DNA of 44,440 bases from Ralstonia pickettii. Its GTDB lineage: Bacteria; Pseudomonadota; Gammaproteobacteria; Burkholderiales; Burkholderiaceae. The stretch's first letter is position 1; every line of letters starts with the position of its first letter. The stretch spans positions 1 to 44,440 of the forward strand of contig NZ_MCGB01000010.1 of NCBI RefSeq assembly GCF_001699815.1, read 5' to 3'. The position numbers and the translations under genes were made by a program. Of this stretch, positions 1-6,788 are shown piece by piece. The notes below the pieces were generated by a model. That model worked only from the letters and a program-made list of their open reading frames with translations. It was not told where the DNA came from and searched no databases.

Positions 1-377
1 CCGGAGGCCGCACGCGGAGCGCAGCCCGAAGGGCGAGCACCGAACGGGTGAGGATTTCAGGGCGCAGCCCGGCCCTTGACCGGAGAAGCCCGGCCGGAGG
101 GCACCATGACGACGAATAAAGGCGCGAGGTAGTGGTGGGGTGCGGCCCCGCGCGTAGCGGATTCAGCGCACCAGCGCCGGCACACCACGGATCAGATCCA
201 CAGCCTGAACTTTCGCGCGCGAAAGTTCCTCGGTGCGGCCTTCAGGCCGGGCAAGCGGAGCGCGCAGCGCCGGCACGGCGCGGAGGCGTCAGGGATTGAC
301 GCCCGAAGGGGCGAGACGCCGCAGGCGGCTCGATGCGCAGCACGAAAGCCCGGCCCCGCAGGGGAGACGCCCAGGGG
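1..377. other. Region without a supported gene
   Basis: I see no convincing complete gene here. The stretch is very GC-rich and full of short complementary segments. A leftward frame is open between stop codons at about 289 and 163, has no ATG, and ends with a peptide containing RTEELSRAKVQAVD. It could be a small GTG-started gene (GTG at 274-276, about 37 codons) or the remnant of a gene's 3' end. The palindrome at 207-228 lies inside that frame, read as LSRAK. No RNA gene is recognisable. Confidence 0.5.
207..228. repeat. Dispersed palindrome, site 1
   Basis: This is a perfect 22-bp palindrome with core TTTCGCGCGCGAAA and GAAC/GTTC flanks. It is the leftmost of twelve copies of the family TTTCGCNNGCGAAA in the window. 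It lies downstream of the HD hydrolase gene, outside any certain gene. Confidence 0.9.
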
Positions 378-1025
378 TCACGCTTGCGCCTCGATCTGCC
401 CATGCACAGCAGCACGCAACGACTCCAGCGCATCCAGGAACCGCTCGGCCGCAACGTCAGCCGCCCACGGCTCCCACGGCCGACAACCGTAGATTTCAGC
501 CAGCGGATCGACATCAAGCACCGGATGCACGATGCCCAGGACATCACGCACTTCATGAGCTGCCCAGCCAATGCAATGCACAGCCTCGGAAGCGGCCGCC
601 ACCGAGTCGGCCCGCTTGTGGACGGCGTGCGCTGCCGGCGACCAAGCGCGCAGCTCGTACCGTTCCGAAACCGCAGCCATCAGGCGAGACGAAACAGCAC
701 GGAAGGAAAGGCCCAGCACGTCCTTCAACGGAGAAATGCAATCGAACCCAAGGAAACCTTCCTCGGCGTCGTGTAGAAGCTCCAGGAGCGCGTCAGAGGC
801 CGGCAAAGGGGTGTCGCTCCACAGCCGGCGCAAAGCGAGCACCAGGAGCGAATGCTGGGCCACAGAGAGGGGCAGGGGCCATGATGATTCCCCACCCCAG
901 CGGTACGTCCTCGCCAAACGCAAGGCAAGGTCACTGTCGAGCCACGCGCCGGGATCGGGATTGATGAGGTCGAGGCGACGGCCAGAAGGAAGCCGAACCC
1001 ACGCGCGCGCCTTTGCCTGCGTCAT
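378..1025 (-). CDS. HD-domain phosphohydrolase
   Basis: The 215-aa protein has the metal-binding pattern of HD hydrolases: His58 (in VAQHSLL), His85-Asp86 (in LLHDAEE) and a downstream Asp140. The local context resembles YfbR-like nucleotidases, which dephosphorylate nucleoside monophosphates. The substrate cannot be read from sequence. There is no signal peptide, so it is probably cytoplasmic. Its ATG overlaps the TGA of the upstream protease gene (ATGA), so it is probably translationally coupled and is the last gene of the long leftward chain. It may serve nucleotide salvage or defence against incoming DNA; neither is shown here. Confidence 0.75.
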   Translation of the reverse strand: MTQAKARAWVRLPSGRRLDLINPDPGAWLDSDLALRLARTYRWGGESSWPLPLSVAQHSLLVLALRRLWSDTPLPASDALLELLHDAEEGFLGFDCISPLKDVLGLSFRAVSSRLMAAVSERYELRAWSPAAHAVHKRADSVAAASEAVHCIGWAAHEVRDVLGIVHPVLDVDPLAEIYGCRPWEPWAADVAAERFLDALESLRAAVHGQIEAQA

Positions 1026-1549
1026 CGGCCGCCTCGCAAGATCATGAAGCCGCCCGAATAGGCGATCTGGAAGCGGTTGAGCACGTCCATCCCCAGCAGC
1101 GGAGCGGAAAGGCGCTCCAGGACGGCGATAGCCGCACCCTCAACGGCGAAGGGGCCGACGATCACCGTGTTGGCCGCAGTGATGCCACCACGTTCACGGC
1201 CTGCGGCCGTGTCAAAGGATGTTGCGCGGCCAGCGCGGATGCCAGCATTGCGGGCGAGCTTGACCGGCAGCGTCGTGAAGCGCGCTCCGGTGTCCACCAT
1301 GAAGACCACGGGAAAGCCGTTGACGGCCCCGGCGATGTAGTAGTGGCCGTCCGCAGCGCGCGGGATGGAGTAGTCCCCATTGCCCAGGCGCTGCGCCGGC
1401 TTGACCATCACGGGAGAGGCCGCCGCAACGTCTAGCTGGTCGCCGGGGTAGCTCTGGCCGTCATAGACGATGTATTCGCGCTGCTGCGCGTGCGATGTTC
1501 CAATGGCAAGGCAGGCCATCAGTGCCACAAGGGCGCGAGTAGCGTTCAT
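1022..1549 (-). CDS. Exported retropepsin-like aspartic protease
   Basis: The frame is open from 1696, but the start chosen is the ATG at 1549. It overlaps the upstream TGA (ATGA) and begins a normal signal peptide ending in SHAQ near residue 21. The 175-aa product carries the retropepsin active-site signature VDTGA (Asp86-Thr-Gly) after a hydrophobic strand, and a C-terminal LLGMDVLNRF segment typical of single-domain bacterial retropepsin-like proteases. Such enzymes act as dimers, here probably in the periplasm. A second member of the family is encoded at 2723-3541. The substrate is unknown. Confidence 0.8.
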   Translation of the reverse strand: MNATRALVALMACLAIGTSHAQQREYIVYDGQSYPGDQLDVAAASPVMVKPAQRLGNGDYSIPRAADGHYYIAGAVNGFPVVFMVDTGARFTTLPVKLARNAGIRAGRATSFDTAAGRERGGITAANTVIVGPFAVEGAAIAVLERLSAPLLGMDVLNRFQIAYSGGFMILRGGR

Positions 1550-1947
1550 TGCCAACTCCAGCGATAGAAGCCAGTCAAGTGCGCGAAAATAGCGGCGTTC
1601 GCGGCACTGGCCAGCCAGGTGAAAAACAGAAAGGAAGCCTTCCGCGACTTGTGGCGGAAGGCATGTTGACCAATCAAGGCACCGGGCCAGCCGCATAGCA
1701 GCGCGATCCAGTGCAAAGACTTTTCAGACCAGCGCCAACGGTCAGCGACGGCCGCTGATTTGTCGAGGCCGTAGGCCAGAAAGGCCAAGTTGCTCATGAG
1801 CGCATAGGCCCAAGCGTAGTGAGGCCGGATACGCCCGGCGATGCTGGCGACAATTACGCCCCCAAGGAACACCGTGCCCAGCGCAAAAGCGGCCCAGCGA
1901 TGGGCGATCCAAAAGCGATCCGCCAGTGACAGGCCCGGCGCGTTCAT
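1546..1947 (-). CDS. DUF1294 family membrane protein
   Basis: The 133-aa protein has several hydrophobic segments and the family's conserved core: YGLDKSAA, then a W-rich amphipathic stretch and GWPGALIGQHAFRHKSRK. This matches DUF1294 membrane proteins, whose function is unknown. They often occur alone or fused to a cold-shock domain, which is absent here. Start and stop overlap the neighbouring genes by ATGA on both sides, so it belongs to the same operon as the two aspartic proteases. Confidence 0.8.
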   Translation of the reverse strand: MNAPGLSLADRFWIAHRWAAFALGTVFLGGVIVASIAGRIRPHYAWAYALMSNLAFLAYGLDKSAAVADRWRWSEKSLHWIALLCGWPGALIGQHAFRHKSRKASFLFFTWLASAANAAIFAHLTGFYRWSWQ

Positions 1948-2696
1948 TTCGCCAAAGCAGGATCAGCGGAGAGGCCCAGGGCCACAATCAAGCCGGCAGC
2001 CTCCTGCAAGCCCGCAAGGGACGACTGGATGAGTCGCGCCGGCACCAGCTCGGCATCCTCGGCCGTGGCTAGCACGGAGCACTTCTGTTCCGTGCTGCCT
2101 TCCTTGCGCGTCAGGTTGACGACATTGCGCTGACGGTAGCGCCACGTCTCGCAGCGCGACAGGCATTTGCCGTCCGGGTCGCCGGCCGTGGCCGCGTTCA
2201 CCGAGTCCTGCGCGCCGGTTGCATTCCCGACATTGGATGCAATCGTGCCGATCAGCATGGCCAGCGGGTTCAGCGACAGCATCACGGAGCCGCCCCGGCC
2301 GCTTTTGGTGGCCAAGGGTGCGGGGTTCTCGGCATAGTCGCCCACGCGAACCTCGGCGGTACGCCGGGTCGCGGGGCGCAGCGCCTGGAAGGCACCATCC
2401 AGCTCGTACACCACGTCAGCCTGTTCGCGGGTGTCCACCAGCTCGAAGCCGCTGGAGGCCAGCGAAGCCCGCGCGGCGGCCGTCAGCTTTGGGCTGGCCA
2501 GGAATTCGATGAAGACTTTGCGCCCTCGATCAGCAGTCAGGTCGATGCGCCCGGTGATGGCCACCTTGACCTCGGCGGCCGTGGCGGCCGCTACAGCAGC
2601 CGGAGCATCGTCGGGCACCGCTTCAGAACTGGCCAGCGCAGGTAGGGTGCAGCCGGCCGCAGCGGTCAGAAGCAGGTAAAGCGGAAGGTGACGCAT
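1944..2696 (-). CDS. Exported protein of unknown function
   Basis: The frame opens at 2726, but AGGAGG lies about 5 nt before the ATG at 2696, which starts a signal peptide (MRHLPLYLLLTAAAGC). The cysteine after AAAG could be a weak lipobox; otherwise cleavage after LAS would give a soluble periplasmic protein of roughly 230 residues. The middle holds a glycine-rich and hydrophobic stretch (about residues 135-160) and the C-terminal half has three cysteines. I do not recognise the family. It sits between two retropepsin-like protease genes and is a natural candidate for their substrate or partner, which is only an inference. Confidence 0.65.
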   Translation of the reverse strand: MRHLPLYLLLTAAAGCTLPALASSEAVPDDAPAAVAAATAAEVKVAITGRIDLTADRGRKVFIEFLASPKLTAAARASLASSGFELVDTREQADVVYELDGAFQALRPATRRTAEVRVGDYAENPAPLATKSGRGGSVMLSLNPLAMLIGTIASNVGNATGAQDSVNAATAGDPDGKCLSRCETWRYRQRNVVNLTRKEGSTEQKCSVLATAEDAELVPARLIQSSLAGLQEAAGLIVALGLSADPALAK

Positions 2697-2722
2697 GTTT
2701 TCCTCCTTGTTGTTCTTGATGT

Positions 2723-3541
2723 TCAATCGTCTTCTCGGAAATGGGTGGTGGAGAACAGCAGCGCCGATCCGCGTTGCTCGATCTGCACCATCCCCAGGAT
2801 GTTCATGCCCAGCAATGCAGGGCCGTTCATGGTGGGCATGACGGCAACCTGGACGTTATGGGCACGGAAGGAACCGAAAACCACTTCTGCTACCGTGGCG
2901 ACGCATCCGAAGACCTCGCCGGCCGCCGTGCTGAACTGGCGAGGTTCGCATGATGTGATGCCCAAGGGTTTGGCCAGCGAGCCAGGAACGGATGTCACGC
3001 CCGCGCCGGTATCCACAATGAAGGTGACAGGCTGGCCGTTGATGCTGCCCGGCGTCTCATAGTGCCCGCGCTGATTCTTTGGCACGCTCATGGTGGCCAC
3101 GCGCGGCGGCTCGCCCGCTCGTTGTGCGGCCGTGGCGGCAGGCTTTTTGCCGAAGTAATCGAAGGCAACAAAGCACAGGAACCCGATCCCGATCCAGACA
3201 TAGGCGATGCCGGCGAGGCGCGGCCTTGCCATGTAGAAGGCCGCACCGGCCACCATCAGGAGGCACAAGACCGGATGGCTCAACACGAAACCTTTGAGCC
3301 ATTGGGTCGTCATCAAGAGGGCGTCGTGTGGAGTCGCCCCATGCGCTATTTGCCAGATCGCGCCCGCGACAATCAGAAAGGCGTAGGGCAGCGCATTGGC
3401 GATGACGAACTGCAAAAAGGTGATACGGGGTTGGTCTGCGCGAACCTCGCGCGAACCGCGAAACACCTTCGGGTCATAGTAATGATCCTGCATGGTTTTC
3501 GCGGCCCGCTCTCGATACCAATCCCGGTCATCTGCGCTCAT
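2723..3541 (-). CDS. Membrane-anchored retropepsin-like aspartic protease
   Basis: The 272-aa protein has a soluble N-terminal stretch of about 40 residues and hydrophobic segments around 43-65, 86-104 and 111-130. A C-terminal retropepsin fold carries the active site FIVDTGAG (Asp177-Thr-Gly) and the closing LLGMNILG motif. This layout resembles the TIGR02281-type clan AA membrane proteases. The catalytic domain probably faces the periplasm, as for the related soluble enzyme at 1022-1549. It lies about 10 nt downstream of the OmpA-like gene and slightly overlaps the longer reading of the next gene. Confidence 0.8.
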   Translation of the reverse strand: MSADDRDWYRERAAKTMQDHYYDPKVFRGSREVRADQPRITFLQFVIANALPYAFLIVAGAIWQIAHGATPHDALLMTTQWLKGFVLSHPVLCLLMVAGAAFYMARPRLAGIAYVWIGIGFLCFVAFDYFGKKPAATAAQRAGEPPRVATMSVPKNQRGHYETPGSINGQPVTFIVDTGAGVTSVPGSLAKPLGITSCEPRQFSTAAGEVFGCVATVAEVVFGSFRAHNVQVAVMPTMNGPALLGMNILGMVQIEQRGSALLFSTTHFREDD

Positions 3542-3550
3542 GGCCAGCTT

Positions 3551-4606
3551 TCACTTACTGAAGACCACGGCCGGCACTGGCATCACCAGCTCAACCTCTA
3601 CGCGCCGGTTTGCGCTGCGCCCAGCCTCGGTGTCATTCGAGGCGACAAAGCAGGTCACGCAGTAGGAGACTTTCAGCTTTCGGGGGTCAACGCCACCACG
3701 GGCAAACGCGGCGCGCACAGTCGCAGCTCTTGCGATGGCCAAGGCGCGATTGCCGGCCACGGTGCCGGTCGAATCAGTGCGGCCACGGATCAAGACGCGC
3801 TCGGCCGTCATGGCCAGTGGCAGCAGCTCGGACAAGCTACGCTTGGCCTCATCGTTCAGATTTGCCACGGAGCTAGAAAACGGGAGCGAGCGCAACGAAC
3901 TGGAGGCAGTAGCCGCGACTGGCGCGGCCGTGGCCGGGCCGACTGCAACTACCGTCACGGGGCGCACGTCGTCGGTGAGCTGGGCGGAGCCGGCCGGGAT
4001 GGCATCCGCTTCGGCCGGGATGGCGAGTGTGGCGACAGTATGGGCGTCTAGCTTGGCCAAGACCGAAGGCTGCGGCCGTGCAGCCGCCTTGCCAGTCGCC
4101 TCTGGTGCAGCATCGGTGCTGCCCAGCATCGGAGTCTTGGGCGTTGGTGCCGCACACGGATTGCATGGCACAAAGTAGTCGGTGCCGGTTTGTGGATCGC
4201 GCACTTGGGCCAGCCCGGTGAGCACGGGCGCGCCCATCAGGAGCACACGGGGTTGCTCGGGAGGCATCGGCGCGCATCCGGTTACGCCAGCGGCAAGCAT
4301 GGACGCCCCTAGCGCCCAAGTCACAGGCGCTGGCCAGAACGGCGTGCCAGGATGGAGTGCGCGCCGGCCCTTGCGCGTCAGAGACAGTCGGATGGATGTG
4401 CCGGCAGGCTTGCGCGACAGATAGCCGCGGTCGATAAGGTGGCGGGTTTCACCCAGGTACTCGCGCATCACGGCCAGATCGACAGCACCGCACAATGGGC
4501 GGCCCGCCGCGCGTTCCGAAAGCACCCGAATGCCCCGCACTTCGCCACGGTCGAGCGCACGCAGCAGCGCAAGCGCGGTTCCGTTCAAGTCGGGATGTTT
4601 GCTCAT
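3551..4606 (-). CDS. Winged-helix/OmpA C-terminal domain protein
   Basis: Residues 1-85 look like a cytoplasmic winged-helix unit (RALDRGEVRG ... YLGETRHLIDRGYLSRK ... LTRKGRRAL). A hydrophobic segment follows at about 93-110 and ends in VTGC (Cys111), which also reads as a lipobox. After a Pro/Ala-rich linker, residues 235-345 form an OmpA/Pal peptidoglycan-binding domain with the typical RTDSTGT and NRALAIARA and a late RSANRRVEVE motif. As written this is a ToxR-like topology with a wall-binding periplasmic domain. Alternatively, an internal start near residue 96 gives an ordinary OmpA lipoprotein and the 5' part is a separate regulator. An AAGGAC ribosome site precedes the ATG at 4606. 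Confidence 0.75.
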   Translation of the reverse strand: MSKHPDLNGTALALLRALDRGEVRGIRVLSERAAGRPLCGAVDLAVMREYLGETRHLIDRGYLSRKPAGTSIRLSLTRKGRRALHPGTPFWPAPVTWALGASMLAAGVTGCAPMPPEQPRVLLMGAPVLTGLAQVRDPQTGTDYFVPCNPCAAPTPKTPMLGSTDAAPEATGKAAARPQPSVLAKLDAHTVATLAIPAEADAIPAGSAQLTDDVRPVTVVAVGPATAAPVAATASSSLRSLPFSSSVANLNDEAKRSLSELLPLAMTAERVLIRGRTDSTGTVAGNRALAIARAATVRAAFARGGVDPRKLKVSYCVTCFVASNDTEAGRSANRRVEVELVMPVPAVVFSK

Positions 4607-4609
4607 GGT

Positions 4610-4885
4610 TCAGTCCTTCACCAAGTCCTTGAACGTGGCCCCAGGCGTGAACTTCGGCTTGTGGGTCGAGGGAATCTTGATCGGCGCGCCGGTCTTCGGG
4701 TTGCGCCCGGTGCGCGCCGCGACGGCTGCTTTCTCGAAAGTGCCAAAGCCGGTGAGCTTCACCGCGCCGCCCTTGGCCACCTCGTTTTGTACGATGGTGA
4801 TGAGGCTATCGAGAAAGCGCGTGGTGGCCGCCTTGGATGCTTCGGTGTCTTCAGCAATGGCGTCGATCAGGTCTTGTCGGTTCAT
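4610..4885 (-). CDS. HU-family nucleoid DNA-binding protein
   Basis: The 91-aa product has full family length, with the N-terminal helical dimerisation region (MNRQDLIDAIAED), the GFGTF turn at about 47-51, and the arm sequence GRNPKTGAPIKIP that clamps the DNA minor groove. Plasmid-borne HU paralogues can stand in for the host protein in replication, recombination and silencing. A GGAG ribosome-binding site precedes the ATG. It lies in the leftward operon between the small zinc-ribbon gene and the winged-helix/OmpA gene. Confidence 0.93.
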   Translation of the reverse strand: MNRQDLIDAIAEDTEASKAATTRFLDSLITIVQNEVAKGGAVKLTGFGTFEKAAVAARTGRNPKTGAPIKIPSTHKPKFTPGATFKDLVKD

Positions 4886-4900
4886 GGAAATCTCCGTGTG

Positions 4901-5044
4901 TCAGTTGAGAATATGACCCAGCACCTTGCCGCAACGGGCGCAGCGCCGTTCATGTACTTGGGTTCCGTCCCAGCTCGAATAGATGGGCGTGGACAGCGGC
5001 GAATGGATGCCAAACAGGCAAAGCAGGGCGTTCCACACCTTCAC
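4901..5044 (-). CDS. Small zinc-ribbon protein, 47 aa
   Basis: A GTG start at 5042-5044 overlaps the TGA of the HAD gene (GTGA). The frame runs 47 codons to a TGA at 4901-4903. The product contains NALLCLFGIHSP near the N-terminus and HERRCARCGK at residues 31-40, so one cysteine plus a CxxC and several histidines could bind zinc. It resembles the short DUF1660-type phage and plasmid proteins, but that assignment is tentative. The start-stop overlap on the 5' side and the downstream HU gene support a real member of the operon. Confidence 0.6.
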   Translation of the reverse strand: MKVWNALLCLFGIHSPLSTPIYSSWDGTQVHERRCARCGKVLGHILN

Positions 5045-5565
5045 GGTGCGGCCCACATCACGCGGGTGAGCTGAAGCAGCGACTCCCCGGTAAGTCCGTC
5101 CAGATACTCGGTGGCCACCAGCCGGCGTGTATCTGGAAATTCCTGCACGCGGTCATCGAGGGCAGCCCACTGGGTGACGCCGTACTCGCGGACAACGCAA
5201 AGGATCTCGTCCAGCCTGGTGCAATCAGGCAAAACGGGCGTGCAGCCGATAACGCGCTCGCGCAGCTCGATGGAGAAGAAGTTGCGCAGCTCATCCAGCG
5301 TGTGCGTCTCGCGCCAGTTGGACGAAATCACCACATCAACATCGGGATGCGTTCGCAGCCATGTTTCCAGCAGGGGCAGGTAAATCAGCGTGCCAGACTG
5401 GCCAGGGTGTAGAACCCCGTCGATGTCCAGCATCAGGACGGGGCCACGGGGAGCACGCTGAAGCGCCCATCGTGTTGCGCGTTGAGTCGCCGGCAGACTT
5501 TCGCGCGCGAAAGTCGGGGCGACGGTCGGGCGAATGCCGACGAAGCGGAGTAGGGCGCTCATCAT
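5041..5565 (-). CDS. HAD-superfamily phosphatase-like protein
   Basis: From the ATG at 5565, which overlaps the upstream TGA (ATGA), the protein has 174 residues. HAD motif I is LMLDIDGVLHPG (Asp47, Asp49), motif II is the VISSNWRE stretch (Ser81), and a late acidic pair lies in ALDDR (Asp137-Asp138). This matches the small HAD family found alone or in RNA-repair type proteins and fits a 5'-phosphatase role; the substrate is unknown. Residues 18-23 read TFARES because a copy of the dispersed palindrome lies in the coding sequence. An alternative start at 5628 is less likely. Confidence 0.75.
   Translation of the reverse strand: MMSALLRFVGIRPTVAPTFARESLPATQRATRWALQRAPRGPVLMLDIDGVLHPGQSGTLIYLPLLETWLRTHPDVDVVISSNWRETHTLDELRNFFSIELRERVIGCTPVLPDCTRLDEILCVVREYGVTQWAALDDRVQEFPDTRRLVATEYLDGLTGESLLQLTRVMWAAP
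5496..5515. repeat. Dispersed palindrome, site 2
   Basis: A perfect 20-bp palindrome, GAC-TTTCGCGCGCGAAA-GTC. It lies inside the 5' part of the HAD gene and is translated there as TFARES. Confidence 0.9.
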
Positions 5566-6773
5566 CGGCCGTGCTCCGGCAGCGCCGGCAGCGCCGGCAT
5601 AGGAGCCTCGCCAGCCACCCACTTCCATGAAGGGAGCTTGCTTTCCGCAATCAATTCATCGACGGCGGCCGCATAGTCTTCACTGGCCCCAGGCGGAACC
5701 ACGTACATGGCGGTCGGCTCCGGCTCGGTATCCGAAGCCACCGCGCAGGCCAGTGGCCGCGTGGAAGGCAGGTTGTACCGCATCCCTTTCATGAAGCGCC
5801 GGTTCTGCTGCGTCAGAGCATCGAGCGCCATCTTCTCGAAGGTGCTTTCAAACGGAATCCAGTTCTCGGTCACGCACATCAGCGCGACTTCCTCCAGCGA
5901 GGCCACGCCGGTAGCGCCGATGCTGAAAGTGCCGATCATCATCAGGTGGGTGCCCTCCAAGGCATCCCACAGGCCCAGCTCCACCTCGAATCTCTTGAGC
6001 AGCCTCTTGTAGATGTCGTCGTTCATCATGAAGTGGCAATCGGGCAGGTGCTTGAGGACGATCTTGTGCCCGTAGCGCGACTGAGCCAGTTCCTTCACCT
6101 CCCCCACCACCAGCATCAAGCGCCGGGTGCCCTTCTCGGGCGTGGCGATTCGCATCATCTGCGCGAGTCGCCGCTGGGTGATTTCGTTCTTCTTCTCGGC
6201 GTTGAACGATTCGGGCATGTAGAGCATTCCGGCCAAGCTCGCGCCTTTTGCAGTCTTGTCCTCGGCTGCTTGCAGCAGATACTTGCGGATCACGTACCAA
6301 CTGCGCTTGCCGGCCATCGTCGGTGCCCATCGGTTGAAGCCCGCTTCTTCCCACAGGTAATGCAGGGTGCCGCGCAGGGTCAGTTTGTTGCCATCGGTCT
6401 TGACGCTATCCGTCTCCTTTCCGCTCGGTGCCGGCGCGGATCGGCTGGCCCCCTTGGACAGCGCGAAGTCGAACTTCAGCGCCGTGGTGCCTTCGTCGGG
6501 GTTCTCCTGGATCGCGGAGCCAATGACTTGGCCAAGCCCGGACAGCTCGGGCGGCGGCTCGTAGGAATCGCAGGCCGGGGCGTGGCCGCTACCAGAATTG
6601 GGCATCCGTTTGATGAGGTACTTGTCATCGACCTTGGCCACGTACATTTCAATGCCAGGGGTACGGCACAGGCACAGCGGCCGCTCCCGCGAGCTGTAGA
6701 TATTGGCCAGCAGCTCGGACAAGGCTGGGTCGTCTGAATGAATGGATTGCCCGCCAATCTGGTAGATCGCCAT
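5562..6773 (-). CDS. DUF1173 family protein
   Basis: The 403-aa protein matches the DUF1173 family by overall pattern: an N-terminal CLCRTPGIEMYVAKV stretch, a RMPNSGSGHAPAC segment with a possible Cys/His metal site at about 56-68, a central LRGTLHYLWEEAGFNRWAP block, and an acidic C-terminal tail. Members are recurrent in conjugative plasmids and integrative elements, but their function is not known. No signal peptide or membrane segment is visible. It lies directly downstream of the zeta gene and overlaps the HAD gene start by ATGA. Confidence 0.8.
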   Translation of the reverse strand: MAIYQIGGQSIHSDDPALSELLANIYSSRERPLCLCRTPGIEMYVAKVDDKYLIKRMPNSGSGHAPACDSYEPPPELSGLGQVIGSAIQENPDEGTTALKFDFALSKGASRSAPAPSGKETDSVKTDGNKLTLRGTLHYLWEEAGFNRWAPTMAGKRSWYVIRKYLLQAAEDKTAKGASLAGMLYMPESFNAEKKNEITQRRLAQMMRIATPEKGTRRLMLVVGEVKELAQSRYGHKIVLKHLPDCHFMMNDDIYKRLLKRFEVELGLWDALEGTHLMMIGTFSIGATGVASLEEVALMCVTENWIPFESTFEKMALDALTQQNRRFMKGMRYNLPSTRPLACAVASDTEPEPTAMYVVPPGASEDYAAAVDELIAESKLPSWKWVAGEAPMPALPALPEHGR

Positions 6774-6788
6774 GTTTTTCTCCCTTGC

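Noticed and set aside
163-291. Short leftward frame ending near 163 as a gene
   Set aside because: It has no ATG and no ribosome site. A GTG-started 37-codon peptide is possible, but I cannot support it beyond the open frame.
233-1047. Three long rightward open frames opposite the HD hydrolase gene
   Set aside because: They are rich in Arg, Pro, Ala and Ser with no domain and run antisense to a gene with clear HD motifs; this is usual for GC-rich DNA.
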